A stretch of 64,000 nucleotides of DNA from an uncultured Ruminococcus sp. (GTDB taxonomy: Bacteria > Bacillota > Clostridia > Lachnospirales > Lachnospiraceae). This document shows positions 25,102 to 33,195 of the stretch, in pieces (position 1 is the first letter of the stretch; each line of letters opens with the position of its first letter). The notes beneath the pieces are model-generated. The model searched no databases. It saw only the letters and a list, made by a program, of their open reading frames with translations, and was not told the origin of the DNA. The DNA lies in assembly GCA_904377845.1 (NCBI GenBank), contig CAJFGR010000004.1:19732-83731 (forward strand), read 5' to 3'. The position numbers and the translations under genes are program-made.

Positions 25102-27798
25102 TCACCGTCTTTCCAAACGCATACGCACATTCCGGCAGACTTCGTCATATACCGTCATCCACGGATCGATTTCCCTTGGGAGAGAATGTTCCCTGTCATG
25201 AATGATCTGAAGCCAGTTTCTCCGGTCTGTCTCCTCCTCCGGAGTAACTACTGCTGCAAGAAACAGCCCTTTTTTATTATCTTTCTGCTCCGTTTCCTCA
25301 CGGCAGTATACACATTTTCCCTCCAGCACGGCTCTGTAGTTTTCCGTAAATACATTAATTTTAAGCACATCTCCCGGCTTTACCGGCAGCATTTCCATAA
25401 TCCTGAGGGCGATTCCCTCCTCCGACACATCTACTGTTCTCCCTGTCCGGCGTCTGCCGTTCCAGAGCACTTCCGCCTGCTCCTCTGCCCCGATCCGGTC
25501 TGAAATGCGTCTGGACTCTCTTCCCAGCATGAAGAATACTGCATACAAAAGAGCGATCAGATTGTACCCCAGCCAGAAGAGAATCACACTGCTGTACACC
25601 AGAGCCATACCGAATTTTCCCCGCACGAAATGTAGGATGGAAATTAGAGTCAGAAAGATCAGTATGCCATGCGGTATAAGATATCTGGAAGAAGCAGTCC
25701 TCACCCGCTGCTTTTTCTTGTCCGTTACCTTGAATTTTTTCTGATGAATCCCTACCGATTCCATAAATACCGGGATAATCAGATAAGGAGCAAGTATTGT
25801 GTCAATAATCTGGCTCCAGCGCATATTCCGTATATTAGTGCTCAGGTACTCCATGGACACCCGATAGGAAAGGTGAGAAGGGAGCCAGAAAAGCAGAAGT
25901 TCCCAGAAACCGCATTCCACCAGACGAAATCCGAACAGAGCGAAAAGGACCGGGGACAGGATAAAAATCATTCTGCACAGGAATGACCACCAGTACAGAT
26001 ATGCATTCAGATAGGACAGGCGCGCGGCTATGGAAAGATCTTTTGTAAAAACCGCGTTCGTATTCTGAATACTCTGGATCACTCCTCTCGCCCACCGCAC
26101 TCTCTGTCCGATCATGCTCCCCACTGTTGTAGTGGAAAGGCCGGCGGCCAGCACCTCAGTTGTAGCATAAGTAATATATCCGGCTTTCTGCAGACGCAGG
26201 CTGACCTCAAAGTCCTCCGTTACCGTATCATAAGGGAACCCGCCGATCTCTTCCATGGCAGATCTCAGGATCACCGTGTTGCTGCCGGTGTACGCGGCGG
26301 CATTGGCTGTATTTCGCATTACATTGACTTCTCTGGAGAAAAAATCCTGCTCGTTCGGGATATCTTTCTCCGAAAACAGGTTAAACTGAAACAGATCCTG
26401 ATTGTAAAAACTCTGAGGAGTCTGCACCAGTCCGATCTTTTTGTCCGGAATAAGGAAATAAGGAACCGTCCTTATAAGGAATTCTCTTCTCGGAATCATA
26501 TCTGCGTCAAAGGTGGCGATCAGAGGTGATGAAGTAAGGGAAAGGGCATTGTTGTAGTTGCCTGATTTCGCATGGCGGTTGCCCGCCAGGCCCAGATATC
26601 CTACGCCGAGATGCTCTGACATCCTGCGTATCTCTTCTCTGTCCCCGTCATCACAGACATAGATGTGAACTTTAGACTGATCCGGATATTCCAGAAATGT
26701 ACAGGCATTGACTGTCTTGTACAAAAGCTTCGCAGACTCATTATGTGTGGCGATAAACACATCCACATCCGGGAAAAGTTCTCCGGGCACGTCCGGGAAA
26801 GGGATCACATATCCGCCGCTTTTCATCCGGTTTATCATCAGCTCTATCATGCCCAGAGTTGTAACCGTCTCCGCAAGCGCCAGAAGAATCCCTGCGAAAG
26901 CCTGCAGGATTCCGGCTTCCCATGGGATCGTAAAAAAGATTCTCCAGAGCAGATATATCGTTGAAAAAAAGATCGTCAGCATGAACCATATATTTCTCTT
27001 CTTTTCATCCGGCACAGGTACTGCCGCCTTTTCTCCGGTGCTGGAATCCCCATCCCCTATGGTTCCTGTAGGAAGTGAAGAACGGAACTCTGATGTAAGC
27101 CCGAATCTTCCAAATTCACGAAAAAGCGTGCTCATCACCATAATACTGTCCCGGACGGGCCGGAAGTGGGTTCCCTCATTATCATTCTCATAAACAGTCT
27201 CGATCTCTTCTGTCAGAACGGGAATTCCCTTTCTGGCACAGACAAGAAGTACACACGTCTCATACTCGAACCGATCGCCCGGAATCTGTATCATCAGATC
27301 AAGAAGGCTGCCGTCAAAAGCCCGGAATCCCGTCTGAGTGTCGCTCAAATTAATTCCGCCCGCTAATCGGAAGACCAGTGACGAGATATTGTTTCCCATC
27401 CGGGATTTCCACGGCACATCCGGTCTGTTAAAGTCCCGGGTTCCCAGAACCAGTGCCCCCGGATGCCGTCCGGCTGCCTTAAGAAGCTTTACCCCGTCTG
27501 ACGGCAGATGCTGTCCGTCACAGTCCGTACACAGCACCATGCTCCGGTCTCCGCCATTCTCCCTCACATATCGGAAGCCGGTCTTAAGTGCCTGTCCTTT
27601 TCCTCTGTTTGCAGTGTGACGGAGCACCACACATCCTTCTCTTACGGCAATACGGTCAAACCGCTCTCTGTAGTCCTCTCCGGATCCGTCGTCTATAACC
27701 ACAATCTGCGAAGGAATCATTACCTGAAGTTCTCCGACCTGTTTCTCCAGTCCGGGACCCGGCTCCAGCGCAGGAATAATGATATATATATTCTCCAT
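25102..27798 (-). CDS. Bifunctional GT2 - BcsA-like glycosyltransferase with PilZ domain
   Basis: This 898-residue protein fuses three modules. Residues 1-240 are a DPM1-like GT2 (VVIDDGSGEDY, TDCDGQH). About 260-700 is a BcsA-like processive synthase with membrane segments: DDGD, TFDADM, VTEDFEVSL and QRVRW are the substrate and acceptor motifs, and FKVTDK matches the FxVTxK gating loop. About 780-880 is a PilZ domain with the c-di-GMP motifs RRTGR and DVSEEG. It should synthesise and translocate a polysaccharide when c-di-GMP binds. Start ATG 27798 has AAAGGAG; the 14-base gap to the GGDEF gene shows they are one operon. The product sugar is unknown. Confidence 0.9.
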   Translation of the reverse strand: MENIYIIIPALEPGPGLEKQVGELQVMIPSQIVVIDDGSGEDYRERFDRIAVREGCVVLRHTANRGKGQALKTGFRYVRENGGDRSMVLCTDCDGQHLPSDGVKLLKAAGRHPGALVLGTRDFNRPDVPWKSRMGNNISSLVFRLAGGINLSDTQTGFRAFDGSLLDLMIQIPGDRFEYETCVLLVCARKGIPVLTEEIETVYENDNEGTHFRPVRDSIMVMSTLFREFGRFGLTSEFRSSLPTGTIGDGDSSTGEKAAVPVPDEKKRNIWFMLTIFFSTIYLLWRIFFTIPWEAGILQAFAGILLALAETVTTLGMIELMINRMKSGGYVIPFPDVPGELFPDVDVFIATHNESAKLLYKTVNACTFLEYPDQSKVHIYVCDDGDREEIRRMSEHLGVGYLGLAGNRHAKSGNYNNALSLTSSPLIATFDADMIPRREFLIRTVPYFLIPDKKIGLVQTPQSFYNQDLFQFNLFSEKDIPNEQDFFSREVNVMRNTANAAAYTGSNTVILRSAMEEIGGFPYDTVTEDFEVSLRLQKAGYITYATTEVLAAGLSTTTVGSMIGQRVRWARGVIQSIQNTNAVFTKDLSIAARLSYLNAYLYWWSFLCRMIFILSPVLFALFGFRLVECGFWELLLFWLPSHLSYRVSMEYLSTNIRNMRWSQIIDTILAPYLIIPVFMESVGIHQKKFKVTDKKKQRVRTASSRYLIPHGILIFLTLISILHFVRGKFGMALVYSSVILFWLGYNLIALLYAVFFMLGRESRRISDRIGAEEQAEVLWNGRRRTGRTVDVSEEGIALRIMEMLPVKPGDVLKINVFTENYRAVLEGKCVYCREETEQKDNKKGLFLAAVVTPEEETDRRNWLQIIHDREHSLPREIDPWMTVYDEVCRNVRMRLERR

Positions 27799-27812
27799 CT
27801 CCGGTTCTCCTT

Positions 27813-29507
27813 TCAGTCTCTTAGTATGCTGCTCCTCGGGCAGTCCGTCCTGCAGCCGATACATTCTCTTCTCATACAGTCAATCATTTTTTCATTAATA
27901 TAAAAGCAGTCTTTCCCGAGGTATTTGGAAATATACAGCGCTGTGTCAGCGCACCGGTAAAGTTTCTTATAATCCCGGACTGTTCCGTCCACTAATACGG
28001 CACCGATACTGGCAGATACCCGGTATTTCTCATACCATTCGCCCAGTGCACGGCGGATTTCTTCCAGAAGTATGACAAATTTCTCCTCCAGAATCCCCCG
28101 CTGCATGGAATTTGGGATAAGGACGACAAACTCATCTCCGCCAATACGTCCTGTAACATCTCCCTGCCTGAAAGTTCCCGACAGACATCCGGCGAATCTT
28201 CGCAGCACACGGTCGCCCTCCGGATGACCTTCACAGTCATTGATCTGCTTAAAATTATCCAGATCAAGCAGAATGAGCACTCCCCTGGGATGATCCTGCC
28301 GCAGGAATTCCGCTGCCCGCCGTTCAAATCCATTTCTGTTATACAGACCGGTGAGCCGGTCGTACTCCGCTTCCGTTCTTGCCTCTGAGAGCTGGTTTTC
28401 CATCCGGTCGATACCCCGGGATTTTTCTACATACTGCTGCTCAAGCTGAAATATCATTTCCATGAGGGGTTTTAACTCCGGGATCTCACTGTCGTCCTCC
28501 TTCAGATCTCGCTCACCCCGAATGACGCCGTATATTCCTTCCCTTATCTGCTCAAAATGACGGAACAGATATTTTTTCAGATGATGCCGCACTATCAAAA
28601 CCGTCAGAACACTGACTGTTCCGATCACTGCCAGTCCGAGCCAGAATGAGAGAAGCACATTTCCCGCTATCCGGTCCATGCCGGTGAAAGCTACCAGATA
28701 CATTTCTTCCAGATCTCTGACTACAGCACTCTGCCAGGCGCCGTTCACATAGAGGAGAACCGGCCGTTCTTTAGGAATCCCGGACAGATAATCCAGCATC
28801 TCTTCCCCCTCTTTCACATTACGGATACTGATCTTCTGACTGTTATTCTCTGTGATCCCGAAGACCTTGCCCCGCTCTTTTCCTACTGCAAAAATACTGG
28901 TTTCATATTCTGTGGTAGCCTGTCTTAAAATCGACCCCACCAGCTCTTTTCCGCTCACCAGCCCTGCCCTGGACAGATCAGCATCGACCCGGACCGCAGA
29001 AAACTGTTCCGACTCTGAACCGGAAACAGCATAGAAATATTCCGGATGTTTTCTGAAGTCCGCCTGATCAATCCGTACAGCTATCTTCTCCCCTTCCGGC
29101 GCCTGCTCTAAAGCTTCTAAAACGCTGCTCTCCTCCTGACTGTCCTGTAAAGTCTCGCTGGTGCTCAGGAAGATTCTGCCCGAAGAATCAATCAGCGAAA
29201 TATCTCCCGTTTCCATGAGGCTTTTCAAAATCTCCAGTCCGCTTCTGTCAATCATCTGACCATCTTGTGACACAATGTACTCAACCGCACGAACTCTGCT
29301 CAGATAATCTTCCCTCAGATGTTCTATCTTCTCGTTGTACTCCCTGTTCGCCCGCTCAAAGTTTGACTCCACACTAACCAGCAGCTGATCCAGAGATCTG
29401 CCGTTCTCCTTTATTCCTCTCCAGTACAGACTGACAGCAAAAATCACCACGGAGAGCAGAGCAGAGAACAGAAAGGTCGCTGCCAGCCTCTTATACAGCC
29501 GTTTCAT
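27813..29507 (-). CDS. Membrane diguanylate cyclase (GGDEF)
   Basis: A 564-residue cyclase that makes c-di-GMP from two GTP. A first membrane helix (about 7-27) and a second (about 283-303) enclose an extracellular sensor domain of 250 residues. The GGDEF active site (about 456-460) is intact, and RQGD five residues before it is the inhibitory I-site. A C-terminal tail after the domain contains four cysteines (CMRRECIGCRTDC), unusual for the family and a possible metal site. It overlaps the EAL gene by 17 bases and directly precedes the PilZ-bearing synthase it should activate. Confidence 0.92.
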   Translation of the reverse strand: MKRLYKRLAATFLFSALLSVVIFAVSLYWRGIKENGRSLDQLLVSVESNFERANREYNEKIEHLREDYLSRVRAVEYIVSQDGQMIDRSGLEILKSLMETGDISLIDSSGRIFLSTSETLQDSQEESSVLEALEQAPEGEKIAVRIDQADFRKHPEYFYAVSGSESEQFSAVRVDADLSRAGLVSGKELVGSILRQATTEYETSIFAVGKERGKVFGITENNSQKISIRNVKEGEEMLDYLSGIPKERPVLLYVNGAWQSAVVRDLEEMYLVAFTGMDRIAGNVLLSFWLGLAVIGTVSVLTVLIVRHHLKKYLFRHFEQIREGIYGVIRGERDLKEDDSEIPELKPLMEMIFQLEQQYVEKSRGIDRMENQLSEARTEAEYDRLTGLYNRNGFERRAAEFLRQDHPRGVLILLDLDNFKQINDCEGHPEGDRVLRRFAGCLSGTFRQGDVTGRIGGDEFVVLIPNSMQRGILEEKFVILLEEIRRALGEWYEKYRVSASIGAVLVDGTVRDYKKLYRCADTALYISKYLGKDCFYINEKMIDCMRRECIGCRTDCPRSSILRD

Positions 29508-30273
29508 ATGCCTGCCTCCATCTGATATACCGCTCTTTCGGCAGAGGTTCGGAATAATAGTATCCCTGCCCGTAACGGCACCGGTGATTCAAAAGGAATC
29601 GAATCTGTTCTTCTGTCTCCACGCCCTCGGCAACTACGTCCATCCCCAGCTCTTCCGCCATACGGATCGTAGATGCCAGAATCACATCTGCCTTCGGTTC
29701 TCCGATCCTGCTGACAAAATAACGGTCCAATTTCAGAATATCAAAGGAAATTTCCTGAAGAAGCTTAAGTGTGGAGCATCCCATTCCGTAATCATCTACA
29801 GCAATTCTATAGCCGCCGCCGTGCAGATATTTTACAAGCTGCGCCATATCAGAATTCCCGGTCTCTTTTGCAGCCGTCTCTGTTATCTCAAAAGACAGTT
29901 CCCTGCGGTCTGTTCCATACCGTTCCGTGATCTCCTTAAAACGCTCCGCAATTTCCCGCCGTCCCGCGTGAAGTCTGGAAAGATTGATGGACACAGGAGC
30001 AAAAGGGATCTCTTCCCGCCTTGCGTCACGTAAATCCCGGCAGACTATTCCGATCACTTCCTCATCCAGGAGTGTCATCAGCCCTGCCCTTTCAAGTTCG
30101 GGGACAAAAAGAGACGGCATAATATATGTGCCGTCCTCTTTCTTCCATCGGGCAAGAGCCTCCGCACCTCTTGGTCTTCCTGTCCGCATATCAACCTGCG
30201 GCTGATACCAGACATGAAATTCTCCGTCTTTGAGCGCCTTTTGAAAGCTCTTTTCCAATTCTGACCTCTTCAT
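29491..30273 (-). CDS. Cyclic-di-GMP phosphodiesterase (EAL)
   Basis: A stand-alone 260-residue EAL domain. Catalytic and metal-binding residues all seem present: AEALARW, the Asn in SINLSRL, EITET, DDYGMG (for DDFGTG), DILKLD with the catalytic lysine, AEGVET and QGYYYS. It should degrade c-di-GMP and so oppose the GGDEF protein whose gene overlaps it. It has no membrane segment. The gap to cysK is five bases with the ribosome binding site over the cysK stop, so it is very likely co-transcribed with the sulfur genes. Confidence 0.9.
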   Translation of the reverse strand: MKRSELEKSFQKALKDGEFHVWYQPQVDMRTGRPRGAEALARWKKEDGTYIMPSLFVPELERAGLMTLLDEEVIGIVCRDLRDARREEIPFAPVSINLSRLHAGRREIAERFKEITERYGTDRRELSFEITETAAKETGNSDMAQLVKYLHGGGYRIAVDDYGMGCSTLKLLQEISFDILKLDRYFVSRIGEPKADVILASTIRMAEELGMDVVAEGVETEEQIRFLLNHRCRYGQGYYYSEPLPKERYIRWRQAYETAV

Positions 30274-30278
30274 TGCAA

Positions 30279-31223
30279 TTATTCCTCTACTGTGTCGGTA
30301 AACAGCGGCGTGGAATAATACCGGTCACCTGAATCCGGCAGAAGTGCCACGATCATTTTCCCTCTGTTCTCAGGTCGCCGCGCCAATTCAACGGCTGCGT
30401 GCAGAGCCGCTCCGGAAGAGATTCCCGTCAGGATTCCTTCCCGGCCCGCAAGATATCTGGCGGCAGCAAATGCATCTTCATCAGTCACCCTGATCACCTC
30501 GTCATATACAGATGTGCTCAAAATCTCCGGTACGAAACCCGCGCCTATTCCCTGGATCTTATGCTTTCCTGCCTTTCCCTCAGACAGCACCGGCGAACCT
30601 GCCGGCTCCACAGCCACAATATTAATATCCGGATTCTGCCCTTTTAAGTATTCTCCGACTCCCGTGATCGTTCCGCCGGTTCCCACACCAGCTACAAAGA
30701 TATCGATTCTGCCATTTGTATCACGCCAGATCTCCGGACCGGTAGCTGCTCTGTGCGCTGCCGGATTCGCCGGATTTTCAAACTGTCCGGGGATAAAGCT
30801 GTCCGGAATTTCTGCCGCCAGCTCCTGTGCCTTGGCAATGGCACCCTTCATCCCCTTTGTCCCATCCGTCAGCACCAATTCTGCACCGTATGCTTTTAAA
30901 ATATTTCTGCGCTCCACGCTCATGGTCTCCGGCATCGTCAGAATAATCCTGTACCCTTTCGCCGCAGCTATTGCCGCAAGTCCGATCCCGGTATTCCCTG
31001 ATGTAGGCTCAATAATAACGGCGCCTTCTTTTAAAACTCCCCGGCTTTCCGCATCTTCGATCATCGCTTTCGCAATGCGGTCTTTTACACTTCCTCCCGG
31101 ATTGAAATATTCAAGTTTGACAAGGACCGCGGCATCCAGATTTTGTTCGTTCTCAATATTTGTCACTTCCACCAAAGGGGTGTTTCCGATAAGATCAAGT
31201 GTGCTTTTATAGTAACTGTTCAT
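30279..31223 (-). CDS. cysK: Cysteine synthase A (O-acetylserine sulfhydrylase)
   Basis: This 314-residue PLP enzyme makes cysteine from O-acetylserine and sulfide. [10 protein letters not shown] carries the Schiff-base lysine, [10 protein letters not shown] the substrate loop, and GTGGTITG the phosphate-binding loop of PLP. Length is normal for CysK. GGAGGAG precedes ATG 31223, 26 bases after metY. The stop lies five bases before the EAL gene, an unusual junction between sulfur metabolism and c-di-GMP turnover. Confidence 0.93.
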   Translation of the reverse strand: MNSYYKSTLDLIGNTPLVEVTNIENEQNLDAAVLVKLEYFNPGGSVKDRIAKAMIEDAESRGVLKEGAVIIEPTSGNTGIGLAAIAAAKGYRIILTMPETMSVERRNILKAYGAELVLTDGTKGMKGAIAKAQELAAEIPDSFIPGQFENPANPAAHRAATGPEIWRDTNGRIDIFVAGVGTGGTITGVGEYLKGQNPDINIVAVEPAGSPVLSEGKAGKHKIQGIGAGFVPEILSTSVYDEVIRVTDEDAFAAARYLAGREGILTGISSGAALHAAVELARRPENRGKMIVALLPDSGDRYYSTPLFTDTVEE

Positions 31224-31249
31224 CTTTCCTTTCTCCTCCTACTTCAGTA

Positions 31250-32554
31250 TCATTCCACCGCGGCAAACGCTGTGGCAAGTGCCGCGATCAGATCGTCCGC
31301 CTTCTCGATCCCGACGGACAGGCGGATTGTATTCGGTTTGATTCCCTGCTCTTCCAGTTCCTCTGCTGTGCACTGACTGTGAGTCGTTGTAGCCGGATGG
31401 ATCACGAGAGATTTCACATCTGCCACATTTGCCAGCAGTGAAAAAATCGGCAGGTTATCGATAAAATTCTGTGCAGTCCCGGCGTCGCCTTTGATCTCAA
31501 AGGTAAAGATGGAACCTCCGCCCCGGGGAAAATACTTCTCATACAGCGTATGGGTTGATTCGCTTTCAAGGGACGGATGATGCACTGCCTCCACCTGCGG
31601 ATGATCGGCCAGATATTTTACGACCTTCAAGGCATTTTCCACATGGCGCTCCACCCGGAGAGAAAGTGTCTCCAGTCCCTGGAGAAGAAGGAACGCATGG
31701 AATGGGGAGAGTGTGGCTCCCGTATCCCGAAGAAGCACGGCACGCACATAGGCAGCAAATGCTGCTGACGGTGCCGCATCTGTAAAAGCAACCCCATGAT
31801 AGCTCGGATTCGGCTCCGAGATCCACGGATATTTCCCTGAGTCTTTCCATTCGAACTTCCCGCTGTCAATGATCACTCCACCCAGAGCTGTGCCGTGTCC
31901 GCCAATGAACTTTGTTGCTGAGTGTACAACGATATCGGCGCCATACTCGATTGGTCTCACCAGGTACGGCGTGGCAAATGTAGAGTCCACGACAAGCGGA
32001 ATCTTATGTTTGTGAGCTATGTCTGCAATAGTTTCCAGATCAGCTACATTGGAATTCGGATTTCCCAGAGTCTCTACAAAGATTGCTTTTGTATTTTTCT
32101 GAACCGCCGTCTCAAATGCTCCTTCTTCTTCCGGATCCACAAATGTTGCTGTGATCCCGCTTGTAAGAGGCAGCGTATGGGCCAGAAGATTGTAGGTTCC
32201 TCCATATATGGTTCTGGAAGCAACAATGTGCTCCCCTGCCTTTGCCAGTGCCTGAAATGTATAGGCAATGGCCGCTGCCCCAGAAGCTGTGGCAAGAGCT
32301 GCCGTGCCGCCCTCAAGGGCGGCGATCCTCTGCTCGAATGCATCCTCCGTCGGGTTTGTCAGCCTTCCGTATATATTGCCCGTATCCTTCAGGGCGAAGC
32401 GGTCTGCCGCGTGCTGACAGTCATCAAACACAAAGGAAGTTGACGCATAGATCGGGACAGCCCTTGCTCCCGTTGCCGGATCCGGCTGCTCCTGCCCGAT
32501 ATGCACCTGTTTTGTCTCAAAGCTCCAGTACCGTGAATTTCTGATGTCTGTCAT
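31250..32554 (-). CDS. metY: O-acetylhomoserine aminocarboxypropyltransferase / sulfhydrylase
   Basis: A 434-residue Cys/Met-metabolism PLP enzyme. [11 protein letters not shown] holds the Schiff-base lysine, and [13 protein letters not shown] and [11 protein letters not shown] are typical MetY segments. The insertion-rich length (over 420) matches MetY rather than the shorter MetB/MetC. It forms homocysteine from O-acetylhomoserine and sulfide. It is the first gene of the run metY-cysK-EAL-GGDEF-GT2/PilZ-membrane protein. AAGGAGGAG lies before the ATG. I saw no SAM riboswitch or T-box in the upstream 105 bases. Confidence 0.92.
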   Translation of the reverse strand: MTDIRNSRYWSFETKQVHIGQEQPDPATGARAVPIYASTSFVFDDCQHAADRFALKDTGNIYGRLTNPTEDAFEQRIAALEGGTAALATASGAAAIAYTFQALAKAGEHIVASRTIYGGTYNLLAHTLPLTSGITATFVDPEEEGAFETAVQKNTKAIFVETLGNPNSNVADLETIADIAHKHKIPLVVDSTFATPYLVRPIEYGADIVVHSATKFIGGHGTALGGVIIDSGKFEWKDSGKYPWISEPNPSYHGVAFTDAAPSAAFAAYVRAVLLRDTGATLSPFHAFLLLQGLETLSLRVERHVENALKVVKYLADHPQVEAVHHPSLESESTHTLYEKYFPRGGGSIFTFEIKGDAGTAQNFIDNLPIFSLLANVADVKSLVIHPATTTHSQCTAEELEEQGIKPNTIRLSVGIEKADDLIAALATAFAAVE

Positions 32555-32660
32555 GATAGTCTCCTCCTTTTGGTGCCGACTATATAAGTCCGTCGGCGTT
32601 CTGTATCTCTTTTGCTGCTGGATTCATCCTATCACAGTAAATATCATCTGCCTAATACGC

Positions 32661-32699
32661 AAAAAAAATACCCGGTTATAGGATAAACCTATAATCGGG
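32661..32699 (-). terminator. Terminator after the RelQ remnant
   Basis: A stem of CCCGGTTATAGG with CCTATAATCGGG (one mismatch) is followed on the minus strand by an eight-T run. It ends transcription of the degenerate alarmone synthetase gene ahead of metY. Confidence 0.9.
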
Positions 32700-32707
32700 C
32701 AATTAAG

Positions 32708-32975
32708 TTACATAAAATTGATGTCTATTTTCTTGAGCTTTTCATACAATGTTTCCACATCCGTGGGGTCTTCTTTAATATTATCCATTTCCATCCGGAT
32801 GTCCTGCATCGTTTCATCTACGTGCGCAATTTCGTCTGCGCATTCCTTCAGGCGGGCGATTACCCTCTCCGCATGGTCTACATTTTTCTTGTACTTAATC
32901 TGATGCTCCAGACTGGCCCAGAAGCGCATTCTTTCCGGCTCCGTCCGGCAGCTGAAGCCAGTTTTCTTTTTCCAT
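32708..32975 (-). pseudogene. relQ: Remnant of a small alarmone synthetase (RelQ-type GTP pyrophosphokinase)
   Basis: Only the two ends of a (p)ppGpp synthetase seem to remain. A good ribosome binding site (GGAGG) and ATG 32975 begin MEKENWLQL, like the N-terminus of clostridial RelQ. After about ten codons the sequence jumps, in another frame, to RFWASLEHQIKYKK, the conserved C-terminal segment, followed by the usual coiled helix to the stop at 32708. A full RelQ has 200-plus residues, so the whole catalytic core is gone. The 73-residue open reading frame from 32929 is therefore not a gene of its own. Promoter and terminator are still intact. Confidence 0.75.
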
Positions 32976-33032
32976 TATTACCTCCGTTCCGGCAGCATAT
33001 CCGCTGTCTGTTTGTTTCCGTACTCTGTTACT

Positions 33033-33061
33033 ATTTTAGCGGATAGTGCCGGAAGGCTCAA
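33033..33061 (-). promoter_or_regulatory. Promoter of the RelQ remnant
   Basis: TTGAGC (33056-33061) and TAAAAT (33033-33038) are 17 bases apart on the minus strand, about 58 bases before the old start codon. Confidence 0.6.
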
Positions 33062-33195
33062 TTAAAATACTCTAAAATATTAAAAAGAACAGGCGCCGCT
33101 GACAGAAAAATCAGCACAGATCCAAAAAACACATTGACTCCTAACGTAACGATCCGAAGCACAATTTATTTCTACCGGCTTTCCTTCTTTATATC

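Noticed and set aside
29491..30273. Degenerate, non-catalytic EAL domain
   Set aside because: DDYGMG differs from the usual DDFGTG, but both aspartates, the EAL glutamate, the catalytic lysine and the loop glutamates are kept, so activity is likely.
32555..32660. SAM riboswitch or T-box before metY
   Set aside because: The gap is only about 105 bases beyond the RelQ terminator, too short and without the conserved cores.
32708..32929. Independent 73-residue coiled-coil gene
   Set aside because: Its start lacks a ribosome binding site, and the sequence matches the C-terminal segment of RelQ-type synthetases, with the N-terminal codons found just upstream in another frame.
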